Below are positions 8,727-15,185 of a stretch of DNA of 21,687 bases, piece after piece; position 1 is the first letter of the stretch; each line of letters begins with the position of its first letter. Position numbers and translations under genes: made by a program. The notes below the pieces were generated by a model, which was not told the DNA's origin, did not search any database, and was given only the letters and a program-made list of their open reading frames with translations. The stretch comes from Pseudomonadota bacterium (GTDB lineage Bacteria; Pseudomonadota; Gammaproteobacteria; Burkholderiales; Burkholderiaceae), in contig JAEZQX010000399.1 in the NCBI GenBank assembly GCA_023441105.1, positions 1-21,687 on the forward strand. The letters are read 5' to 3'.

Positions 8727-10331
8727 ATGGACGCAGTGGGCAGCCTGGCTGCCGCCGTCCATCGTCATGCCGTCGCCACGCCCTCGGCGCTCGCCGTCGC
8801 GTCTGCAGGACGCTTGCTCGACTACCGGCAACTGGCGGGACAGGCATCCCGTCTCGCCGGGTACCTGGCGGCAGCACCGGGATGGGCGGTGCCAGGGCAT
8901 GGCAACGACCGCCCGGAGCGCCCGCGGGTGGGTGTGCTTGCTTCCCGCAGTGCCGACGCCTGCATCGCCGTCCTTGGCGCGGCATGGGCAGGCGCGACCT
9001 ATGTGCCGTTGGGGCCGAGGCTGCCGGATGAGCGGCTTCTGGCGATCCTGTCGCGTTGCCGCCTGACGGCGATCGTCGCGGATGCCGTCGGCGCGAGCCG
9101 CCTCGATGGTCGCATCCTGCACGCGGCGCCGCCTTGCGTGCTGGCGCTGGGATCGAAGCCGAGCGACGGCGCGACGGAGGAGCGGGTGCAATGGATCGAC
9201 ACCGACGCGCCGTGGGATCGGCAAACCATCCCGGCACCGACGCCGATGGTCGCGTCCGATATCGCGTACATCATCTTCACGTCCGGCACCACCGGCGTGC
9301 CCAAGGGCGTGATGATCCCCTTGCGCGCCGCCCGGTACTACATCCGCACCATCACCGGGATGCTCGGGCTGGCGCCCTCGGACCGCGCCATGGAAAGCTG
9401 CGATCTGACCTTCGACTTCTCGGTGCACAACATGTTCAGCACCTGGGAGGCAGGGGCGTCCCTCCACCTGCTGCCTGCGGCTCGCGCCATGGGAGCGATC
9501 CGGTTTGCGCGCTCGAATCGCCTGACGGTATGGAACTCGGTTCCTTCGCTTGCCGGACTGCTGCGCCAGGTGAAGGCTCTGGCGCCCGGCGTGCTCCCGG
9601 ACCTGCGGCTCACGGTGTTCGGGGGCGAGCAGCTGTCGTGGCGCACGGTGCAGGCATGGCGGGCGGCAGCGCCGCAGAGCGCGATCTGGAACTTGTATGG
9701 ACCGACGGAAGCGACGGTGTTCTGCATGGGGCTGCCGCTCGCGGGACGGGCACCGATGGCCGATGGAAGAGACGTGATTGCCATCGGAACCGCATTCCCG
9801 GGCAGCGAGGCCGCCGTGCTCGACCCCCAAGGCCGTCCGGTTGCCGATGGCATTGCCGGCGAGCTTGCCATTGCAGGCGTGCAACTCGCCAGCGGCTACC
9901 TGAACGCAGCGGAGCAGACGGCAGCGCGCTTCCCGACCATCGATGGCAGGCGTTGGTATCTCACCGGCGATCTGGCGCGGCGCGATCCCGATGGCAGCTT
10001 CCAGTGGCTCGCGCGAGTGGACAACCAGGTCAAGCTGCTGGGGCACCGGGTCGAGCTCGAGGACGTGGATGCGCACCTGCGCGTCGTGGCCGATGCGGAT
10101 CTGGTGGGCACCGTCGCCTGGCCGCTGGCGGACGGTGACGCGCAGGGGCTCGTCGCCTTCTACGCCGGCGCAGTGCGCGACGAGGCAGGCATCATCGCGA
10201 CCCTCAAGCAGCGCCTGCCGCCCTACATGATTCCATCCCGTGTCGTGCGCCTGGATCGAATGCCGTTGAACGGCAACGGCAAGGTCGACCGCAGGGCGCT
10301 GCGCCAGCGTCTCGAAGAGGGACTCGCGTGA
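8727..10331 (+). CDS. Stand-alone amino-acid adenylation enzyme (DltA/AlmE-like)
   Basis: A 534-residue ANL-superfamily ligase resembling an NRPS adenylation domain without a fused carrier. Core motifs: P-loop FTSGTTGVPKG (184-194), TFDFSVHNMF (228-237) with Asp230 at the position that binds the alpha-amino group of amino acids, NLYGPTEAT (322-330), YLTGDLARRDPDG (411-423, Asp415), hinge region RVDNQVKLLGHRVELEDVD (430-448) and catalytic lysine in PLNGNGKVDR (Lys519). It should form aminoacyl-AMP and load the carrier encoded two genes downstream. ATG 8727 follows GGAG by nine bases; ATG 8712 or GTG 8703 are alternatives. An insert rich in Pro, Gly and Arg lies around residues 51-67. Its stop overlaps the next gene's start (TGATG). 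D-alanine or glycine are plausible substrates by family analogy, but specificity is inference. Confidence 0.88.
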   Translation: MDAVGSLAAAVHRHAVATPSALAVASAGRLLDYRQLAGQASRLAGYLAAAPGWAVPGHGNDRPERPRVGVLASRSADACIAVLGAAWAGATYVPLGPRLPDERLLAILSRCRLTAIVADAVGASRLDGRILHAAPPCVLALGSKPSDGATEERVQWIDTDAPWDRQTIPAPTPMVASDIAYIIFTSGTTGVPKGVMIPLRAARYYIRTITGMLGLAPSDRAMESCDLTFDFSVHNMFSTWEAGASLHLLPAARAMGAIRFARSNRLTVWNSVPSLAGLLRQVKALAPGVLPDLRLTVFGGEQLSWRTVQAWRAAAPQSAIWNLYGPTEATVFCMGLPLAGRAPMADGRDVIAIGTAFPGSEAAVLDPQGRPVADGIAGELAIAGVQLASGYLNAAEQTAARFPTIDGRRWYLTGDLARRDPDGSFQWLARVDNQVKLLGHRVELEDVDAHLRVVADADLVGTVAWPLADGDAQGLVAFYAGAVRDEAGIIATLKQRLPPYMIPSRVVRLDRMPLNGNGKVDRRALRQRLEEGLA

Positions 10332-11806
10332 TGACGCTGCAGGCCTTCGACCCGTCGTTCGCTGCCGCGCCGTCGCCGTCCGCGCCGCGCCGCTGCCGCA
10401 GCCTGTGGGCTTTCGATGAGCGCGAGGAAATCGTGCGGCTGGCGGGCACGCCAGCGGGCCGCCTGGTCCTGGTCTCGTTGTTCGCAGTTGCCGCCTGGCT
10501 TGCGAGCATCCATCCCATGGCGGTGGCAGTCGCGGCGGGCTTCGCTCATCTTCCGCGCTACCGCAGCTGGATCGCGCTCGGCGCCGCGTTGTCGGCGCTG
10601 ATCATGAATCCCGACGGCAGGATCTCGATCGACGGCATCGGCGCCATTCTCCTGCAGGAAGGCCTGGATGCGCGATCGGCATCTGCCTGGGGAATCACGG
10701 CGGCGGCCGTCGTGACCGCCTGCGCCGGCTGGCTGTTCGTCCTGATCCGCCGCGACAAGGCCCGGCTGGTGGCGCGGCGGCCGGCGCTGAGCCTGCTTGG
10801 TGCGTTGCTTGCCCTGTGCGCGATGGCGTCGCTGCCCTGGCCAGCCGCGCCGGTGCGCGCCGCCTGGTGGTCGGTCGTCGTGGTCTTCGCGGCCTTCTTC
10901 TGGTTCATTGCCTACGCGCTCGTCGACCAGCGCTCGCGCACGCCGGCGGCGCTGCCGTTCCAGCTGGGCATCCTGAATCCCTTCTGGGGTTCGAGCGCGA
11001 CGCCTTTCGGCAAAGGTGCCGCCTTCCTGCGCAAGCACCAGGCCAAGGACGACGTCGAGCTGGCAGTCACTCAGTTGAAGGGACTCAAGCTGCTGCTGTG
11101 GGCGCTTTTCCTGGCCCTGGCGGCAGCGCTTCTCGACGAAGCGCTCACCGACCGGCTCGGCATTCCCCGGCCGGACGACCTGTACGGTGCTTTCGCCCGT
11201 GGCGAGCCGTTCCAGTTGCACCTCGCATGGGCCGGCCTGGCCTGGGCCACCCTCGGCGGCACGCTGACGCTGGCGATCTGGGGACACGAGATCATCGCGA
11301 TCGCGCGGCTGGCCGGTTTCCGGCTGCCACGCAACACGTGGCGGCCCCTCCGATCGCGCAGCCTGGCGGAGTTCTGGAACCGCTACTACTACTATTTCAA
11401 GGAGTTGATGGTCGAGTTCTTCTTCATGCCGACCTTCCTCAGGTCGTTCCGGCAGCATCCGCGCCTTCGAGTGTTCTTCGCGACCTTCATGGCGGCCGGC
11501 GTCGGCAACGCCATCTACCACTTCATCAGAGACATCGAGTACGTCGCGCTTCTCGGCCCGGTGCAGGCATTCGAAGATTTCGCCAGCTATTTCCTGTATT
11601 GCTTCCTGCTCGCCATCGGCATCGGAATCTCGCAAGCCCGGATCAGCGCCGGGCGCCAGCTGCCGGTATCGCTGCTCGGGATGCTTTGGTCCGGCCTGTG
11701 CGTCTGGGGCTTCTTCATCTGCCTGCACGTGTTCAGCGACGAGTCGCGCACCCTGTCGCTGCGCGAGCGGCTCTCCTTCTTTGTCACTCTTTTCGGATAC
11801 GGATGA
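10331..11806 (+). CDS. Polytopic membrane protein, divergent MBOAT (DltB-like) acyltransferase candidate
   Basis: A 491-residue integral membrane protein with roughly 10 hydrophobic segments (about 44-60, 62-74, 80-92, 120-139, 152-170, 177-199, 252-269, 298-318, 381-398, 418-434 and 444-466). After a long loop comes SLAEFWNRYYYYFKELMVEF (344-363) with MPTF, then VFFATFMAAGVGNAIYHFIRD (381-401). This layout matches the MBOAT pattern of an (D/E)FWxRW-like motif followed by a membrane segment carrying the catalytic histidine; His397 is the candidate. In Dlt systems DltB moves the aminoacyl group from the carrier across the membrane. The match is by pattern only: the usual second motif (GLWHG-like) is altered to GVGNAIYH. 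ATG 10331 overlaps the ligase stop by one base (GTG 10328 is the alternative), and its stop overlaps the carrier start. A non-MBOAT transporter is possible. Confidence 0.65.
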   Translation: MTLQAFDPSFAAAPSPSAPRRCRSLWAFDEREEIVRLAGTPAGRLVLVSLFAVAAWLASIHPMAVAVAAGFAHLPRYRSWIALGAALSALIMNPDGRISIDGIGAILLQEGLDARSASAWGITAAAVVTACAGWLFVLIRRDKARLVARRPALSLLGALLALCAMASLPWPAAPVRAAWWSVVVVFAAFFWFIAYALVDQRSRTPAALPFQLGILNPFWGSSATPFGKGAAFLRKHQAKDDVELAVTQLKGLKLLLWALFLALAAALLDEALTDRLGIPRPDDLYGAFARGEPFQLHLAWAGLAWATLGGTLTLAIWGHEIIAIARLAGFRLPRNTWRPLRSRSLAEFWNRYYYYFKELMVEFFFMPTFLRSFRQHPRLRVFFATFMAAGVGNAIYHFIRDIEYVALLGPVQAFEDFASYFLYCFLLAIGIGISQARISAGRQLPVSLLGMLWSGLCVWGFFICLHVFSDESRTLSLRERLSFFVTLFGYG

Positions 11807-12078
11807 TGGACACGACCGCCAAGCAGGATCTGCGTGCATTTCTGTCCGGATGCCTCGGCGCCGCCGGCGACACGCACGAATTCTCCGACGACTCCTCGCT
11901 CTTTGTCAGCGGCAGGCTCGACTCGCTCACCATGACGAAGCTGGTGATGTTCCTCGAGGACTCGTTCGGCATCGACTTCGCAGAGGTGGAGTTCGACGTC
12001 GACCTGATCGACTCGGTGGAGGCGATCGAGGCACTGTTGCAGGATGCGGATGCTTCGCGCGGGACGCTCGCCGGATGA
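11803..12078 (+). CDS. Acyl/peptidyl carrier protein (DltC/AlmF-like)
   Basis: A 91-residue acidic four-helix carrier protein. The phosphopantetheine attachment site is Ser41 in SGRLDSLTMTKLVMFLED, preceded by the DDSSLFVSG loop; helix III follows in FEVEFD-like acidic sequence (EVEFDVDLIDSVEAIEALL). A 4'-phosphopantetheinyl transferase elsewhere must activate it. ATG 11803 overlaps the membrane-protein stop as ATGA (ATG 11806 is equally possible), so the three genes are coupled. With no fatty-acid or polyketide genes nearby and a free-standing adenylation enzyme in the same operon, it most likely carries the amino acid activated by that enzyme. Its length is slightly above the usual DltC because of a loose C-terminal tail of about ten residues. 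Confidence 0.88.
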   Translation: MMDTTAKQDLRAFLSGCLGAAGDTHEFSDDSSLFVSGRLDSLTMTKLVMFLEDSFGIDFAEVEFDVDLIDSVEAIEALLQDADASRGTLAG

Positions 12079-12117
12079 GGACGCGCTAGCACTGGCGCGA
12101 GGTCCCATCTCATCCGG
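12071..12117. terminator. Bidirectional terminator hairpin between convergent genes
   Basis: CCGGATGAG (12071-12079) and CTCATCCGG (12109-12117) form a perfect 9-bp stem; inside it GCGC (12083-12086) pairs with GCGC (12095-12098 region). Both stop codons, of the carrier gene on plus and of the TetR gene on minus, lie in the stem. No T-run follows on either strand, so efficiency as an intrinsic terminator is uncertain. Confidence 0.5.
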
Positions 12118-12847
12118 ACTTGCGGCGGCGCTTTCCCTCGATGACTGCGGCCAACCCCGACAACTGCTGCTCCAGCATCGGTGCCAGCGTCTCGCGCAGC
12201 AGCGCTGCCCGGTCGCCCGGCGGGGCGAAGTGATCGAGCTGGCCGGCGAGGGCAAGATGCGCGAAGCCATGGACCACGGACCACACCTCGAGCAGCGCGT
12301 TCCTCTGCGACGCTGAGAGCGGCCGGGCCGCCGGAACCGCGTAGAGGTCCCGGATCGCCTGCTCGAGCGCCTGGAATGCAGCCTGCCCGCTACGCTGCAA
12401 AGGCTCGTCCTTCTTCAGCCCGGCCTGGAACATGAGCCCGAAGCGGCCGGGATACTGCAAGGCGAAAGCCACGTAGCCCACGCCCTGTTCGCGCAAGCGC
12501 GCAAGCGGGTCGCTGCCGCCGCGGGCATTGCCGGCTTCGAGAGCCGCCGTCAGGTTGTCGAATGCGGAGGTCGCCACTGCCGTCAGCAAGCCCGCGGCAT
12601 CGCCGAAATGATGGGCCGGCGCCGCCGGCGAAACACCCGAACGCCGCGCCACCTCCCGCAGCGAGAAACCTTCGACGCCGCGCTCGGCGAGCAGGGATTC
12701 GGCGGCCTCGATCAGCGCCGGCCGCAACGCGCCGTGGTGATAGGCGCTGCGGCGTGCCGGCACCGCCGCAGGGGCGGGTGAAGGTGCTGGCGCTGGTGCG
12801 GGGCTGCGCCGGGATGCGCGAGGCCTGGTGGCAGTCGGTCGATTCAT
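12110..12847 (-). CDS. TetR/AcrR-family transcriptional repressor with WHG-type C-terminal domain
   Basis: 245 residues from ATG 12847. A disordered Pro/Ala-rich N-terminal tail of about 32 residues precedes YHHGALRPALIEAAESLLAERG; the helix-turn-helix is FSLREVARRSGVSPAAPAHHFGD (61-83). The C-terminal ligand domain carries WSVVHGFAHLALAGQLD, the W..HG signature of the TetR_C_33/WHG group, often local repressors of lipid, solvent or aromatic-compound genes. The gene diverges from the membrane-protein operon at 12988-15144, and the shared region holds two near-identical elements that look like its operators, so it probably represses itself and that operon. Upstream in-frame codons to 12889 run through the operator region, making ATG 12847 the better start. 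The ligand is unknown. Confidence 0.88.
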   Translation of the reverse strand: MNRPTATRPRASRRSPAPAPAPSPAPAAVPARRSAYHHGALRPALIEAAESLLAERGVEGFSLREVARRSGVSPAAPAHHFGDAAGLLTAVATSAFDNLTAALEAGNARGGSDPLARLREQGVGYVAFALQYPGRFGLMFQAGLKKDEPLQRSGQAAFQALEQAIRDLYAVPAARPLSASQRNALLEVWSVVHGFAHLALAGQLDHFAPPGDRAALLRETLAPMLEQQLSGLAAVIEGKRRRKSG

Positions 12848-12861
12848 GGTGGCATCCGGAA

Positions 12862-12876
12862 CTTGACAACGTTCAG
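12862..12876 (+). promoter_or_regulatory. TetR operator candidate, copy 1
   Basis: CTTGACAACGTTCAG: copy 1 of a CTTGACA-N2-GTTCAG element, 15 bases upstream of the TetR ATG. It contains TGA-N6-TCA dyad symmetry and a consensus TTGACA (12863-12868) that could be the -35 box of the plus-strand promoter. Confidence 0.5.
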
Positions 12877-12891
12877 ATTCTAGCGTCAAAT
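12863..12891 (+). promoter_or_regulatory. Candidate promoter for the ABA4-like/membrane/phosphoesterase operon
   Basis: Consensus -35 TTGACA (12863-12868), 17-base spacer, and TCAAAT (12886-12891, 4 of 6 match to TATAAT). Transcription would begin near 12898, inside the second operator copy, about 90 bases upstream of the ATG at 12988. On the minus strand TAGAAT (12877-12882) is a possible -10 for the TetR gene, again lying between the two copies. Confidence 0.4.
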
Positions 12892-12894
12892 GAT

Positions 12895-12909
12895 CTTGAC
12901 AGTGTTCAG
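12895..12909 (+). promoter_or_regulatory. TetR operator candidate, copy 2
   Basis: CTTGACAGTGTTCAG: copy 2 of the element, differing from copy 1 only in the two central bases and starting exactly 33 bp after it, about three helical turns, so two dimers would bind the same face of the DNA. The local sequence is unusually AT-rich for this window. Confidence 0.5.
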
Positions 12910-12987
12910 TTTTACGCTCTCAAGCCCCTGCCATTTGGCCTTGCCGCGAGCAATCCGACTGAACCGCACCCTTCGATGGAGATGTTC

Positions 12988-13458
12988 ATGTCCGACCGTG
13001 CCCTGACCGATCCGCACCTCCTCTTCGCGCTCGCCAACGGCTTGGCCATGCTGTCGTGGCTGGCGCTGGCGGTTTCGCCGCACGGCGCCCGCTGGACGCC
13101 GCGGGTGCGGCAGATCGCCGGCCGATTCGTGCCGCTGCTCTTCGCCGTGGCCTACGTCGCGTTGTTCCTCGCCAAGGGGATGGGCGGCGGTGGCTACGAT
13201 TCGTTGGCCGCCGTGCAGCGCCTGTTCGCGGTGCCGGAGCTGCTGCTTGCCGGCTGGCTGCACTACCTGGCGTTCGACCTCTTCGTCGGCGCCTGGATCG
13301 CCGGCCGGGCCGGCGCGATCGGCCTGCCGCATCTGGTCGTGCTGCCGCTGCTGCTGTTGACCTTCATGTTCGGGCCGGCCGGGCTGCTGGCGTTCGCGCT
13401 GATCCAGGCCCTTCGCTCCCGCCGCGGCGCGACAGCCGGTCCGGCTGTTCCGCAGTGA
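12988..13458 (+). CDS. ABA4-like (DUF4281) small membrane protein
   Basis: 156 residues with four predicted helices (about 9-30, 46-64, 84-106 and 114-141). The C-terminal part, HYLAFDLFVGAWIAGRAG (92-109) then HLVVLPLLLLTFMFGPAGLL (115-134), matches the DUF4281/ABA4-like family, named from a plant protein needed for neoxanthin formation; bacterial members have no established role. ATG 12988 is preferred because GGAG lies six bases upstream; ATG 12976 is a possible alternative that would add four residues. First gene of the operon that diverges from the TetR regulator, with 76 bases before the next gene. Confidence 0.8.
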   Translation: MSDRALTDPHLLFALANGLAMLSWLALAVSPHGARWTPRVRQIAGRFVPLLFAVAYVALFLAKGMGGGGYDSLAAVQRLFAVPELLLAGWLHYLAFDLFVGAWIAGRAGAIGLPHLVVLPLLLLTFMFGPAGLLAFALIQALRSRRGATAGPAVPQ

Positions 13459-13534
13459 TTGCCCCCGAACCCGTTTGCTCCGAGAACGCCCTTCCGACCG
13501 ATCCTCGAACGTTCATCCAGAAGGAGATCGAGCC

Positions 13535-14350
13535 ATGGCTACCTTGACCCTGAACCCCCGTCCGGCCTTGCACGCCACCTGGCGCGCGCCCTGGCGGCTG
13601 GCCGCCGAGTTGCATGCCCGCGAGCCGCGACTGGCAATCTACGGCGCGCTGCTGCTGGCGCTGCTGCTGCCGATGGCGGTGGCCGCGGGCCTCGACGACC
13701 GGATGCTGCGCGATGTCAATGTCTGGATCAAGCCGATGAAGTTCTCGCTGTCCATCGCCGTGCTGGCCTTCACCACCGCCTGGTTCGCCGGTCATCTGCC
13801 GGAACGGGTCCGTACCGGCAGGGCGATGGACTGGATCGTCTGGCTGCTGGTGATGACCGGCAGCTTCGAGCTGGCGTACATCACGCTGCAAGCCGGGCTG
13901 GGCGCGGGTTCGCACTACAACCTGGTCGACGGCTTGCATATCGCCATGTATGCCCTGATGGGCATCGCCGCCCTGGTGCTGACGGCGACCCAGCCGATGC
14001 TCGCCTGGCTGCTCTATCGTCACGGAGACCGGTCGCTGCCACCCGCCTATCGCCAGGCCGTGCTGCTCGGGCTGGTGCTGACGTTCGTCATGGGTGCCGG
14101 GGCCGGCATGCTCCTGTCGAACCTCCAGCCGCCCGCCGGCGGCGCGGTCGTGCCGCTGTTCGGCTGGTCGCTGCAGGGCGGCGACCTGCGGCCGGCCCAT
14201 TTCGTGGGGATCCATGCCGAGCAGGTGCTGCCGCTCGCGGGCTTCGCCGCCGGGATGCTGGGCGTCGCGCGCGCGAAGCTGGCGGTGTGGGCTGCGACCC
14301 TGGCCTATGCAGCCTTGTTCGGCGCTCTGGTAGTCTGGGGGCTTTCCTGA
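13535..14350 (+). CDS. Unrecognised polytopic membrane protein (about seven helices)
   Basis: 271 residues, starting at ATG 13535 with a near-ideal AAGGAG eight bases upstream. Predicted helices: 33-52, 69-87, 99-118, 133-160, 173-194, 224-243 and 247-269. Distinct motifs are VNVWIKPMKFSLS (61-73) after helix 1, MTGSFELAYITLQA (107-120), NLVDGLHIAMYALMG (129-143) and DLRPAHFVGIHAEQVLP (217-233), with His222 and His227 near the last membrane pair. The conserved-looking charged residues and histidines inside or beside helices suggest ligand or cofactor binding, but I do not recognise an assigned function. It follows the ABA4-like gene, precedes the phosphoesterase by 26 bases, and is likely under the same TetR control. 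Confidence 0.8.
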   Translation: MATLTLNPRPALHATWRAPWRLAAELHAREPRLAIYGALLLALLLPMAVAAGLDDRMLRDVNVWIKPMKFSLSIAVLAFTTAWFAGHLPERVRTGRAMDWIVWLLVMTGSFELAYITLQAGLGAGSHYNLVDGLHIAMYALMGIAALVLTATQPMLAWLLYRHGDRSLPPAYRQAVLLGLVLTFVMGAGAGMLLSNLQPPAGGAVVPLFGWSLQGGDLRPAHFVGIHAEQVLPLAGFAAGMLGVARAKLAVWAATLAYAALFGALVVWGLS

Positions 14351-14376
14351 CCCGACGAGCCCTCGGCCAAAGCCCC

Positions 14377-15144
14377 ATGAAGCTGCACATCCTGTCGGAC
14401 CTGCACCTGGGATCCGGTGGCTTCGAGCCGCCTGTCACCGACGCCGATGTCGTGATCCTGGCGGGCGACATCGCCCGGCCGAAGGAAGCGGTGCCGTGGG
14501 CCAAGCAGTTGGGCAAGCCGGTCCTGTACGTCGCCGGCAACCACGAGTTCTACGGCGGCAGCATCGACGGCACCCTGGAAACGCTCAGGCGCGCCTGCGC
14601 CGGCAGCCCGGTGCAGGTGCTCGACGACAGCGAAGTCGTCCTGGGTGGGGTGCGTTTCCTGGGCTCCACGCTGTGGTCGGACTTCGAGCTCTTCGAGGAT
14701 GCGGCGCGCCGGGCGGAGGCGATGGCCGAAGCCCAACGCCTGATCCGGGACTTCAGCCGCATCCGCCGGGCGGAAGCCTCGGATGCGGTGTTCACGCCGC
14801 AGGATTCGGCCGCCTTGTTCCGGCGTCACGCGAACTGGCTGCGCCAGCGGCTCGACGTTCCGTTCCAGGGGCAGACCGTCGTCATCACCCATCATTCGCC
14901 GTCGCCGGGCAGCATCCATCCCCGCTTCGCGGACTCGCTGCTGAATGCCTGCTTCGTGTCCGCCGCGGACCACCTGCTCGACGGCCGGCGGGTGCAGCTC
15001 TGGATCCATGGCCACACGCACGACAGCTTCGACTACCGCGTCAACGGCACGCGGATCGTCTGCAACCCGCGCGGCTATGCGAAAGATGGCGTCATCGAGA
15101 ATGCTCGCTTCGAGGCGGGGCTGGTGATCGAAGTCGCCGGCTGA
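14377..15144 (+). CDS. Calcineurin-like metallophosphoesterase
   Basis: 255 residues with the complete dimetal phosphoesterase motif set: SDLHLG (Asp8, His10), LAGDIA (Asp31), GNHEFYGG (Asn55, His56), ITHHSPSPGS, and IHGHTHDSFDY. It is soluble and cytoplasmic, with no signal peptide. Members hydrolyse phosphomonoesters, cyclic nucleotides or diadenosine phosphates; the substrate is not predictable. ATG 14377 begins directly at the first strand (MKLHILSDLH), the usual arrangement, with a weak ribosome site. It lies 26 bases after the membrane protein, probably the last gene of the TetR-divergent operon, and converges on the serine hydrolase. Confidence 0.88.
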   Translation: MKLHILSDLHLGSGGFEPPVTDADVVILAGDIARPKEAVPWAKQLGKPVLYVAGNHEFYGGSIDGTLETLRRACAGSPVQVLDDSEVVLGGVRFLGSTLWSDFELFEDAARRAEAMAEAQRLIRDFSRIRRAEASDAVFTPQDSAALFRRHANWLRQRLDVPFQGQTVVITHHSPSPGSIHPRFADSLLNACFVSAADHLLDGRRVQLWIHGHTHDSFDYRVNGTRIVCNPRGYAKDGVIENARFEAGLVIEVAG

Positions 15145-15170
15145 CGGTCGCAGGGCCGCCGGCCGACTTC
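15130..15170. terminator. Hairpin between phosphoesterase and serine hydrolase, probable bidirectional terminator
   Basis: GAAGTCGCCGGC (15130-15141) pairs with GCCGGCCGACTTC (15158-15170) with a single bulged C; GATC tracts outside extend it imperfectly. The stem includes the last codons of the phosphoesterase, and the loop starts at its TGA. No U-tract is apparent. Confidence 0.45.
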
Positions 15171-15185
15171 GTCGATCACGCCGGA

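Noticed and set aside
10331..12078. A dltD gene or AlmG-like transferase in the operon
   Set aside because: No such gene follows: the next gene is the convergent TetR regulator, and no DltD-like sequence is seen on either strand.
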